Origin: CAYVFC01 sp964450715
GTDB lineage: Bacteria > Myxococcota_A > Polyangia > Polyangiales > JAFGIB01
DNA: 16,006 bases
Assembly: GCA_964450715.1 (NCBI GenBank)
Contig: CAYVFC010000171.1
Location: forward strand, 1 to 16,006
Direction: 5' to 3'
In this document: one piece after another, positions 1 through 6,574 of the stretch
Position numbering within the stretch: the stretch's first letter is position 1
Layout: every line of letters begins with the position of its first letter
The notes under the pieces: model-generated
Seen by the model: only the letters and a program-made list of their open reading frames with translations
What the model was told of the DNA's origin: nothing
Databases searched by the model: none
Translations under genes and position numbers: made by a program

Positions 1-2972
1 CGCAGGGCCCGTGCGTCGGCGCCCGCCCGCGCGGTCAGGTCGCGGGCCCGCTGCAGCAGCGCCTCGCCGGGCTCGACGCGCGCCTTGCCGCGGATGAGCA
101 ACGCCTCGGCAGCGACCGGAAGCTCTTCGTCGGTCGAGACGCGCTCGTCGAGCCTGTCGATCGCCTCGCGCAGAGCCTCGCTGTCACCCGAAACCATCGC
201 GGCGGTGATCCCGGCCGCCAGCCGGTAGGGATGCTCCTGCGGAAGCCGATCGCTCGCACTCGCGATCCCCGCGGCGTCGTCGGCAGACATGGCCGCCTCT
301 GTCAGCAACAGCCAGGTGCGCGGCGCATCCGGAGCGGTGCTCCGCAGCGCGACGGCGGCCTCGGCAGCCGCTTCGGCGCTTCCGGACGCCAGCGCCTCCT
401 GCAGCAGCAGCGTGAGCGGCAAGGGATTGTCGCCAGCCCTTTCCGCCGCACCGCGCAGAGCCAAGCGCTGGTGGTCGGTAGAGCCTAGCGCGCGCGAGAA
501 CCGGGAGCGCGCCACCAGGGCGAGCACCGCGTCGGCGGTTTCGCCCTTGCCCAGCGCAACCCGCAGCCCCTCCAGCTCGGCAATGCCCCTGGCGGGCGCC
601 TTGCTATCGCCTTCCAGGTAGAGCTTCAACAGCCGGGCGCGCAGGTGGTCGGGAGAGCTCCGCAGGCTCGCCTCGTTGGCCTTCGCGGCCCGCTTCAACT
701 CGCCTCGCAGCAGATGCTGCTCGGCCAGCGCCGTCGAGGCTGCCGTCTCTCTCGCGGTCGCGGCCCGTTTCTGCTCGCCGTGTGCGCTAAGGCTGGTCGC
801 CAGCTCTAGCAGCGGAGCGGCGTGTTCTCGCAGACGCGCCGCCAGCTCGCCTAGACGCTCCGGCAGGGCACCCACTCGGGCCGGCAGGTCGCCGAGCTGC
901 TCCGGCAGGGTATCCAATCGGGCCGGCAGGTCGCCGAGCTGTGCCGGCAGGGTATCCAATCGGGCCGGCAGGTCACCGAGCTGTGCCGACAGGTCTCTCA
1001 GCTGTGCCGGGTAGTAGCGCCAGCCGATAACGGCGACACCCGCAAGCAGCGTCAAACCAGCGGATACCGCAATCGCCATTCCGGTTCGCCGTCTCATCCG
1101 GCCGCTGGATGGGGACCCACCCCGGGAGCGCTGGCGCCGAATCGGGCCGGAGTCCTCTTCCGGGGAGAGCCTGGGAACGGCCAGCGGCGCGTTCGCTCCC
1201 TGTTCCCGCGCGCCGTCGGGCTCGACTGATCCCTCGGGCTCTAGAAGTGGTTTCACAACCCCGGACCGAGTATTTCGGAGCGCGGCCGCCCCGAACATCG
1301 GAAGCGTATCTTGCCAGCCAGGCGCGCTCTGGCGGCAATGGACCGGCCCTGATTCGGGCTCGCTCTCCGGTTGCGCCTCGGGCTGTACCTCGTCCGCCGG
1401 CTCAGACGAGAATATCGGGATGGGAGGTGGCAACGCCTCGGCAGCCGCTTGCTGCTCGCCTTCCGCGGGCTCGCATTCGGACACTGTTTCCGGCTCGGGT
1501 TCGGGATCGGGCGCATATAGCGGAAGAGCCTCTTGTACCGGGATAGGCGGCGGCAGCGGCTCGGCAGCCGCTTCCAGCTCCACTTCCACGGACTCGGCTT
1601 CCGCTTGCGGCACCATCGCGATTTCCTGCACAGGGACCGGCGGCAACAACGCCTCGGCATCCGACTCCGCTTCCGCGACCAGCGGCGGCAACGCCTCGGC
1701 ATCCGACTCCGCTTCCGCGGACTCCGCTTCCGCTTGCGGCACCATCGCGATTTCCTGCACAGGGACCGGCGGNNNNNNNNNNNNNNNNNNNNNNNNNNNN
1801 NNNNNNNNNNNNNNNNNNNNNNNNNNNNNNNNNNNNNNNNNNNNNNNNNNNNNNNNNNNNNNNNNNNNNNNNTCCGCTTCCGCTTGCGGCACCATCGCGA
1901 TTTCCTGCACAGGGACCGGCGGCAACAACGCCTCGGCATCCGACTCCGCTTCCGCGACCAGCGGCGGCAACGCCTCGGCATCCGACTCCGCTTCTACGGA
2001 CTCCGCTTCCGCTTGCGGCACCATCGCGATTTCCTGCACAGGGACCGGCGGCAACAACGCCTCGGCATCCGACTCCGCTTCCGCGACCAGCGGCGGCAAC
2101 GCCTCGGCATCCGACTCCGCTTCCGCGAACGGCAGCGGCAACGCCTCGGCAACCGACTCCGCTTCCGGTTCTTCGTCAGCCTCCGGCTCTGCTTGTTCCA
2201 GAACGCCCAGCGCTTCCAGCTCTGCAACCGGAACGGGCTCGATCTCGGGCTCCAAGTCCAGCTCGATCTCGGGCTCCTGCGCGCGGACGTCCTGCTGCGC
2301 GTCACCGACCTCCGGCGTCGGCGACTCGGCGGCGACCGGCTCCACCGGGTCGGGCCGCGTCTCTTCGACGGCGCCAGCCTCGGTATCTGGATCCTCGAGC
2401 GCCGCGGTCTGCAGGATCTGCTCCGAAACGACTTCGGCGGAGGAGACGTCGATAGGCGCGACGTCACCCGGATCTCCGACATCGTCGGTTGCCTCGTCCC
2501 CTCCCTCGGTATCGGCTTCGCCGGCACCTGCCTCCTCGCACGCCACCTCGGACAGCAAGCGGGCTCTCTCCAGCAGGGGCTCGACGTCCTCGTTTCCGGG
2601 ATCGATTTCGCGCGCCCTGGCCAGCGCGGCCAGGGCCCGTTCGGGCTCGCCTCGCTTGAGCATCACCTCGCCCAGCCAGCGGTAGGGCTCGGCGCTCCCG
2701 GGAGCGGCCCTGGCGGCGTCCAGCAGCGCCGACTGGGCGCGGAGCAGGTCGCGCTCGAGGAACCAGGCGCGCCCTTCGAGCACCAGCAGCGACTCGTCGG
2801 GCGTATCTCCGGTCTGGGCGCTGACCGCCACGCCACGCGCATCCCCGAAGCGACCGGCCACGATCAAGTCCTCGGCGAGCTCCACGGGGTCTTCGCTCTC
2901 CGGGCGGGAGCGAAAGCGCAACAATCTAGAGCTCAGCTGACGATCGGTTTCGTTTCTATTTTCGCTGAACAT
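1..2972 (-). CDS. Large single-pass membrane protein: TPR domain, acidic 43-aa tandem repeats, C-terminal helical repeat domain (partial, 3' end outside window)
   Basis: Reading the minus strand from the ATG at 2972 gives one frame that stays open to position 1, so the C-terminus lies outside the window. Residues about 30-140 are helical repeats with a clear TPR at about 94-127 (YRWLGEVMLKRGEPERALAA). An acidic, Pro/Glu/Ala-rich region follows, containing 43-residue repeats around VPVQEIAMVPQAEAE and the N gap. A basic RRR precedes one hydrophobic helix (MAIAVSAGLTLLAGVAVIGW, coding bases 1079-1020), then Leu-Pro heptads and a further helical, TPR-like domain. There is no signal peptide, so the positive-inside rule puts the N-terminus in the cytoplasm and the C-terminal half in the periplasm. 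The frame matches on both sides of the gap, and all four visible repeat copies are in phase. A protein-protein scaffold role is inferred; I do not recognise a named family. The start has only a weak purine-rich leader (GAGAAAAAA). Confidence 0.85.
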   Translation of the reverse strand, partial: MFSENRNETDRQLSSRLLRFRSRPESEDPVELAEDLIVAGRFGDARGVAVSAQTGDTPDESLLVLEGRAWFLERDLLRAQSALLDAARAAPGSAEPYRWLGEVMLKRGEPERALAALARAREIDPGNEDVEPLLERARLLSEVACEEAGAGEADTEGGDEATDDVGDPGDVAPIDVSSAEVVSEQILQTAALEDPDTEAGAVEETRPDPVEPVAAESPTPEVGDAQQDVRAQEPEIELDLEPEIEPVPVAELEALGVLEQAEPEADEEPEAESVAEALPLPFAEAESDAEALPPLVAEAESDAEALLPPVPVQEIAMVPQAEAESVEAESDAEALPPLVAEAESDAEALLPPVPVQEIAMVPQAEAXXXXXXXXXXXXXXXXXXXXXXXXXXXXXXXXXXPPVPVQEIAMVPQAEAESAEAESDAEALPPLVAEAESDAEALLPPVPVQEIAMVPQAEAESVEVELEAAAEPLPPPIPVQEALPLYAPDPEPEPETVSECEPAEGEQQAAAEALPPPIPIFSSEPADEVQPEAQPESEPESGPVHCRQSAPGWQDTLPMFGAAALRNTRSGVVKPLLEPEGSVEPDGAREQGANAPLAVPRLSPEEDSGPIRRQRSRGGSPSSGRMRRRTGMAIAVSAGLTLLAGVAVIGWRYYPAQLRDLSAQLGDLPARLDTLPAQLGDLPARLDTLPEQLGDLPARVGALPERLGELAARLREHAAPLLELATSLSAHGEQKRAATARETAASTALAEQHLLRGELKRAAKANEASLRSSPDHLRARLLKLYLEGDSKAPARGIAELEGLRVALGKGETADAVLALVARSRFSRALGSTDHQRLALRGAAERAGDNPLPLTLLLQEALASGSAEAAAEAAVALRSTAPDAPRTWLLLTEAAMSADDAAGIASASDRLPQEHPYRLAAGITAAMVSGDSEALREAIDRLDERVSTDEELPVAAEALLIRGKARVEPGEALLQRARDLTARAGADARAL
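835..1002 (-). repeat. 42-bp (14-aa) Leu-Pro heptad repeat, about four units
   Basis: Units begin at 835 (degenerate), 877, 919 and 961 with a period of 42 bp. The encoded unit is LGDLPARLDTLPAQ, a double heptad with Leu at regular 3/4 spacing and a Pro in each heptad. The array lies just after the membrane helix of the large TPR protein. Confidence 0.85.
1580..2143 (-). repeat. 129-bp (43-aa) tandem repeat within the large TPR gene
   Basis: The codon for Met in QEIAMVPQ falls at 2024, 1895, 1745 and 1616. Two spacings are exactly 129 bp; the third (150) spans the placeholder gap. Each unit contains LLPPVPVQEIAMVPQAEAES followed by copies of AEAESDAEALPPLV. The inner units are almost identical at DNA level (for example tccgcggac versus tctacggac), while the copy nearest the membrane helix is more diverged. 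129 is a multiple of three, so gain or loss of units keeps the frame. Confidence 0.93.
1773..1872. other. Assembly gap (100 N) inside the 129-bp tandem repeat
   Basis: Exactly 100 Ns, the usual placeholder for a gap of unknown size. It sits between two copies of the 129-bp repeat. The flanks break off at defined points of the unit, and completing one unit needs 79 bases, so the true missing length should be 79 + 129k if the repeat is regular. Confidence 0.97.
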
Positions 2973-3076
2973 ATCGTTTTTTCTCGCGGACCGAGCCGAC
3001 TGGGCTTTGGCATTAACGCCTTTGGTTTCATAGAGTTACAGGCGACCCTCGGTGAGATACGCTCGATACTAACAGA

Positions 3077-3112
3077 GGGTGATCGACACTGAAAATTTGT
3101 TGCTGATCACCC
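3077..3112. promoter_or_regulatory. Inverted repeat GGGTGATC-N20-GATCACCC in a divergent intergenic region
   Basis: Perfect 8-bp arms at 3077-3084 and 3105-3112 around an AT-rich 20-base centre. They lie between the divergent starts at 2972 (minus) and 3213 (plus). The position suits an operator for one or both genes. There is no T-tract, so a terminator is less likely. A second small hairpin, GGCCG-GTTTT-CGGCC, lies at 3130-3144. Confidence 0.35.
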
Positions 3113-3212
3113 CCCTCCCGGTTGTTGGCGGCCGGTTTTCGGCCAGCCCGCTCTATCGAAGCGATGAAGCGCGGTTGTTGACCCGAAGCGACGGCAGAGA
3201 GATTCTCCGGGC

Positions 3213-3932
3213 ATGAAAGATGCGTACCGCGACGCGTTTCGAATCGCGCGGGATGCCCGGCGAATCGTCCTGGCGCTCGGCATCCCCCTTCTCATCCTCC
3301 ACGCCCTCGGCTGCGTCGAGGGGCGAGTAGCCGACCAGAGGACACCCGAATCCGCCGTCCGCTCGCTGTCGAAGGCCCTGGGCGAGAAGGATTTCGAACA
3401 GGCCTACCGGCTCATGTCGGCCGACTATCGGCGGCGCGTCAGCCTGACCGAATTCAAGAGCCTGCTGGAAAAGAACCCGGACGAAACCGTGAAGACCGCG
3501 GTAGCGCTTTCGCGGATCAAGGGGCGGGCCCGGCAACGGGCGAGCGTAATCTACGGCGAATCGGAGCAGCTGCACCTGATCCGCGAGAAAAGCAAGTGGC
3601 GCATCGCCGACAACATCGCCGACTTCTACGACCAATCCACGCCGCGCGCCGCATTGCGCAGCTTTGTCCGGGCCATGGAGCGGCAACGCTACGACGTGGT
3701 CCTGAGAATGGTACCCGAAACGGACAAGGAGGGAATCACCATCGACCGCATGCGCGAGGCCTGGTCGGATGAGGGCCGCGAGGAGATGGAGCGCATGCTG
3801 AGCAACCTGCGGGAAAGCTTCGACAACCCTATAGAGCAGGTGGGACAACACGCCACCATGCCCTACGGCGACCGCTACCGAGTTCAGTTCATCCGCGAAC
3901 ATGGCGTGTGGAAGATCGAAGATCCTGAGTAG
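3213..3932 (+). CDS. Lipoprotein with two tandem NTF2-like (DUF4878-like) domains
   Basis: 239 residues. After a basic N-terminus, a hydrophobic stretch (IVLALGIPLLILHALGC) ends at Cys34 in a lipobox-like context, so a lipid-anchored envelope protein is likely. The mature part is an internal duplication. Unit 1 opens TPESAVRSLSKALGEKDFEQ and closes LHLIREKSKWRIAD; unit 2 opens TPRAALRSFVRAMERQRYDV and closes VQFIREHGVWKIED. This alpha-helix-then-sheet pattern with a W-(R/K)-I strand is typical of NTF2-like/DUF4878 folds, which lack a fixed catalytic role. An AGAGAG purine run lies about 11 bases before the ATG, and a TTGACC element lies further upstream at 3178-3183. It stands alone between a divergent gene and the DUF72 gene. 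Function unknown. Confidence 0.85.
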   Translation: MKDAYRDAFRIARDARRIVLALGIPLLILHALGCVEGRVADQRTPESAVRSLSKALGEKDFEQAYRLMSADYRRRVSLTEFKSLLEKNPDETVKTAVALSRIKGRARQRASVIYGESEQLHLIREKSKWRIADNIADFYDQSTPRAALRSFVRAMERQRYDVVLRMVPETDKEGITIDRMREAWSDEGREEMERMLSNLRESFDNPIEQVGQHATMPYGDRYRVQFIREHGVWKIEDPE

Positions 3933-3999
3933 CGCCCCGTGCCCCTGCCGTCTCCCCCCTAGAAAAACCGCGATCGCTGTTCCTCGCCGGCAATATCGG

Positions 4000-4005
4000 T
4001 ATACT
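4000..4005 (+). promoter_or_regulatory. Possible -10 box (TATACT) for a leaderless DUF72 transcript
   Basis: TATACT ends 8 bases before the ATG at 4014, which itself lacks a ribosome-binding site. The -35 region (around 3977-3982, CTGTTC) is a poor match, so this is tentative. Confidence 0.35.
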
Positions 4006-4013
4006 GCCTGCCC

Positions 4014-4673
4014 ATGATATTCGTCGCTTGCTCAGGTTTTCCGGTCCCCGTCAGCCGCTATTTCCAGAGTTTCAACGCGGTGGAGATATCGGAGACCGAG
4101 CTGGGCATTCCCGGGGCAGGCACCCGGCGCAGGTGGTTGCGAGAAGCCCCTCGTGGATCGGCCTTCAGCGTGCTGGCGCCCAAGCGGATCGGCGCCTCGG
4201 GCTTTTCCGTCGACCGCGAAAATCTCGAATCACTCGAGGCGGTGGGCACCTTCGCCCGGCTGATCAAGTCGCGCGCCCTGGTCTTCACCGAGGAGGGGAG
4301 CTTCGGGCCCTCCCGCCCCAACCGGACGCGTCTGCGCAAGTTCTTCCGCGCGCTGCCCGAGGGGCTCGCGCAACCGGTCCTCGACCTGCCGCACTGGACC
4401 TACGCCCAGATCGAATCGGTCATAGGCGATTCAGATACGGTCATCGCCTATGACCCCCTGAAGACCGAGCCGCCCGCGGACGACAAGCTGGCCTACGTGC
4501 GTCTTCCCGGCCCTTCCGGCTACCGCTCCCGCTACGACGAGGCCTCAATAGAGAAGATCGCGCGGCGCTGCCTCCGCTCGCCGGCCGAGGTCACCCTCTG
4601 CGTGTTCTGCAATATCGACCGTTTCGTCAACGCGACCAGCGCCCGGACGCTTCTCAAGAAGATGCGGAAGTAA
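4014..4673 (+). CDS. DUF72-family (YecE-like) protein
   Basis: 219 residues. The N-terminal half carries the DUF72 signature in diverged form: an opening strand (FVACSGFPVP), the RYFQSFNAVEISETELGIPG segment matching the family's FnTVEin.tFY.P motif, and a W..eaP.gs.FsVlAPkrI strand. This is a TIM-barrel-like family of unknown biochemical function. At 219 residues it is slightly short for the family, and the middle aromatic motifs are weak. The ATG at 4014 has no Shine-Dalgarno sequence. A TATACT at 4000-4005 would place the transcript start at or next to the ATG, so a leaderless mRNA is possible. It converges on the RluD gene with only 9 bp between stop codons. Confidence 0.85.
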   Translation: MIFVACSGFPVPVSRYFQSFNAVEISETELGIPGAGTRRRWLREAPRGSAFSVLAPKRIGASGFSVDRENLESLEAVGTFARLIKSRALVFTEEGSFGPSRPNRTRLRKFFRALPEGLAQPVLDLPHWTYAQIESVIGDSDTVIAYDPLKTEPPADDKLAYVRLPGPSGYRSRYDEASIEKIARRCLRSPAEVTLCVFCNIDRFVNATSARTLLKKMRK

Positions 4674-4682
4674 GTACCGCAC

Positions 4683-5591
4683 TCAATCCCTCAGCGCGGC
4701 CATCGCCATCCGGAAGTCCTCGGGCAGCGGGCTCCGGAAACGCAGCCTCTCCCCGCTCAGCGGGTGGTCGAAACCGAGCACGGATGCGTGCAGTGCCTGC
4801 CTCCCGATGCGCGCGGTCGCCTCGCGTACCCGCTCGTCGCGGGAGCAGCGCCCGTACTGGCGGTCGGCTATCACCGGAAAGCCGTGCTCCGACAGGTGGA
4901 CGCGGACCTGGTGGGTACGACCCGTCTCCAGCCGGCAACTCACCAGCGCCGAGGCGTGCAATAGCTCCTGCAAACGCATGTGGGTGACCGCGCGCTTGCC
5001 CTCCCGGACCCGCGTGGTGAACTGCTTACGCCGCACCGGATGCCGGCCATAGAGGGTATCGTAGAGCGCCGAGGCGGGCGGGTGACCGATGACCAGCGCC
5101 AGGTACTCGCGCTCGATGCTGTGCTGCTTGAACTGCCCGAGCAAAGATTCGCGGGCCCGCTGGCTCCTGGCCGCCACCATCACCCCGCTGGTATCCTTGT
5201 CCAGCCGGTGTACGATGCCGGGCCGGCGCTCGTCGTCGCTCTCGGGCAGCCGGTAGCGGAAGAGCAGCGCGTTGACCAGGGTGCGGTCGGGATGCCCGGG
5301 CGACGGATGCACGACCAGCCCGGCGGGCTTGTCTATGACCAGCACGTGCTCGTCCTCGTGCAGCACCTGTAGCTCGATATCCTGCGGCGTTGCCGGCGAG
5401 GGCGGCGGCGGCGCCGGGGTCAGCTCGATGCGCGCGCCCGGAAGCGGCCGCGCATTGCTCCGCGCCGGCTCTCCGTCCACCAGCACCCGGCCCTGCTCGA
5501 TCCAGCGCTGGATGGCCGAACGCGAGTAGTCCGGCAACCGGGCACTGATGATGCGATCGAGCCGCACCCCCTGCTCGCCGGCCTCTACCAC
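4683..5591 (-). CDS. rluD: RluA/RluD-family 23S rRNA pseudouridine synthase
   Basis: 302 residues. An N-terminal S4 RNA-binding domain (about 8-55, RLDRIISARLPDYSRSAIQR ... GRVLVDG) is followed by the RluA-type catalytic domain. That domain contains VIDKPAGLVVHPSPGH and the motif HRLDKDTSG at 128-136, whose first Asp (131) is the expected catalytic residue. The later motif ETGRTHQVRVHLSEHGFPVI is also present. This set fits the RluD subgroup, which isomerises uridines in helix 69 of 23S rRNA; exact site specificity is inferred. The start is uncertain: GTG at 5591 lacks a clear Shine-Dalgarno, and the frame stays open to the stop at 5648, so an upstream non-ATG start could add up to about 18 residues. 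It follows the 87-residue gene by 54 bp and is probably cotranscribed with it. Confidence 0.93.
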   Translation of the reverse strand: MVEAGEQGVRLDRIISARLPDYSRSAIQRWIEQGRVLVDGEPARSNARPLPGARIELTPAPPPPSPATPQDIELQVLHEDEHVLVIDKPAGLVVHPSPGHPDRTLVNALLFRYRLPESDDERRPGIVHRLDKDTSGVMVAARSQRARESLLGQFKQHSIEREYLALVIGHPPASALYDTLYGRHPVRRKQFTTRVREGKRAVTHMRLQELLHASALVSCRLETGRTHQVRVHLSEHGFPVIADRQYGRCSRDERVREATARIGRQALHASVLGFDHPLSGERLRFRSPLPEDFRMAMAALRD

Positions 5592-5645
5592 CAGTTCGAC
5601 GGCGTCAACTCTTTGCGGCAGCTCGGGCTCCCGGAGCGTGAACCG

Positions 5646-5909
5646 CTACCACATCTTGGAATCGATATGGGCCTTGGAACGGACGAGGATATCGATGATC
5701 GCGCGGTCGTAGTGGTTCTCGGCGTACAGCTCCGGCGTGACCCGGCTCTTGAACAGCGCGCGCCCCTCTTCGATCTCCTCGCTCAGGACGTCGAAGAGAT
5801 TGTCGCTCATCACGCCCTCGGTGATCTTCTCCTCGTTGTACAGGGACAGGTCGCTGGCGATCGCCCGCGCCAGCCTGCGTGCCGCTTCCTTGTTCTCTAT
5901 CAGCGCCAT
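5646..5909 (-). CDS. Conserved small acidic helical protein upstream of rluD
   Basis: 87 residues starting MALIENKEAARRLARAI and ending KSKAHIDSKMW. It is rich in charged and helical residues with no Cys, signal peptide or membrane segment, so it is a soluble cytoplasmic protein. GGGAGG sits four bases before the ATG, and a consensus-like promoter lies 40-65 bp upstream. It is first in a two-gene unit with the pseudouridine synthase, so a link to ribosome biology is possible but unproven. I believe similar proteins occur in other deltaproteobacteria but know no assigned function. Confidence 0.8.
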   Translation of the reverse strand: MALIENKEAARRLARAIASDLSLYNEEKITEGVMSDNLFDVLSEEIEEGRALFKSRVTPELYAENHYDRAIIDILVRSKAHIDSKMW

Positions 5910-5946
5910 CTAACCTCCCGCGGGCCCGACTGCTGCCTGTAGTAAT

Positions 5947-5976
5947 TTCATATCGCATGCCGGCAGCCGGTGTCAA
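5947..5976 (-). promoter_or_regulatory. Sigma70-type promoter for the 87-aa gene and rluD
   Basis: On the minus strand TTGACA (5976-5971, perfect -35) is followed after 18 bp by TATGAA (5952-5947). Transcription would begin near 5940, giving a leader of about 30 bases with GGGAGG before the ATG at 5909. Confidence 0.65.
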
Positions 5977-6035
5977 AGCCGCCGTGCGCCAGGGCGCGCC
6001 GCTGCCCGCTGCCCGGGGCAGCGGACCGTTGCCGG

Positions 6036-6269
6036 TCAGGCGGCCCGGCTGGCCTGGCTGCCGAGCCGCGCGAACCGGCTGCGCTCCTCGGCAATCAGCC
6101 GCAACAACTGCTCGTGATCGGTGAGCTCGGCGTCCATCAACGCCCGCATGTACCCGTCCGCGTAGGCCTGACAGCGCGCCTTGTCCGCGTGCGCCCTTCC
6201 CTCGAAACGCGCGTAGAACGCGCGCCGGAGATGGGCCCGCACTTCTATCATAAGTCCGTCCTTGCTCAT
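6036..6269 (-). CDS. Small helical protein of unknown function (77 aa)
   Basis: 77 residues starting MSKDGLMIEVRAHLRRAFYA and ending GSQASRAA. The frame is open further upstream, to an ATG at 6359. The ATG at 6269 is chosen because GGAGG lies eight bases before it and the upstream residues have no protein-like character. It is predicted helical, with one Cys and no export signal. It is divergent from the cytochrome operon and about 60 bp upstream of the rluD-unit promoter. I do not recognise the family. Confidence 0.65.
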   Translation of the reverse strand: MSKDGLMIEVRAHLRRAFYARFEGRAHADKARCQAYADGYMRALMDAELTDHEQLLRLIAEERSRFARLGSQASRAA

Positions 6270-6574
6270 CGCTTCAGCCTCCGTTGTGCCCTTCGTTTCC
6301 GACTCCGACCGCACACGGGATCGGACCTCGTGCGACAACCGCATATTCAAGCCATGCACCCGGCACGCGCGGTGGTCAAAAAAAGCGCAGAAGCGCCCTG
6401 TCTCGCGGCCGAACGCCCGCCACGGTCCCCGATATCTCGAGACCGCATTCGAGGGTTCCCGAGGGAGGAGAAGCGGCGGGCGCGTGCGGCGGGCTCGAAA
6501 TCCAGCGCAACTTCGCTATGCTCCCGCGAGCGTGGCAGACCCGGTCGGTCTGGCGCCGGATCTCCCGCTACACC
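6270..6574. other. 305-bp divergent intergenic region before the conduit operon
   Basis: It holds the Shine-Dalgarno of the minus-strand 77-aa gene at its left end. At 6517-6522 there is a possible plus-strand -10 (TATGCT), with TCGAAA about 16 bp upstream as a weak -35. That would place transcription start near 6529 and favour the ATG at 6575 over the one at 6518. I see no clear operator or RNA structure. The plus-strand frame of the next gene is open throughout this region but looks non-coding. Confidence 0.4.

Noticed and set aside
1253..2685. Long Arg-rich minus-strand and Ser/Ala/Gly-rich plus-strand open frames across the repeat and gap
   Set aside because: They are out-of-frame readings of the GC-rich 129-bp repeat. 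The frame from ATG 2972 has TPR, acidic repeat and membrane features and explains the region.
3130..3144. GGCCG-GTTTT-CGGCC hairpin as a terminator
   Set aside because: Five-base stem with no T-tract, located upstream of a gene rather than after one.
3153..3902. Long minus-strand open frame opposite the NTF2-like lipoprotein gene
   Set aside because: Shadow of the plus-strand gene, which has a lipobox and a clear domain duplication; the antisense product has no recognisable features.
6284..6574. N-terminal extension of the barrel gene to an upstream ATG at 6284
   Set aside because: The extension has no protein-like character, would put the signal peptide about 100 residues in, and spans the likely promoter.
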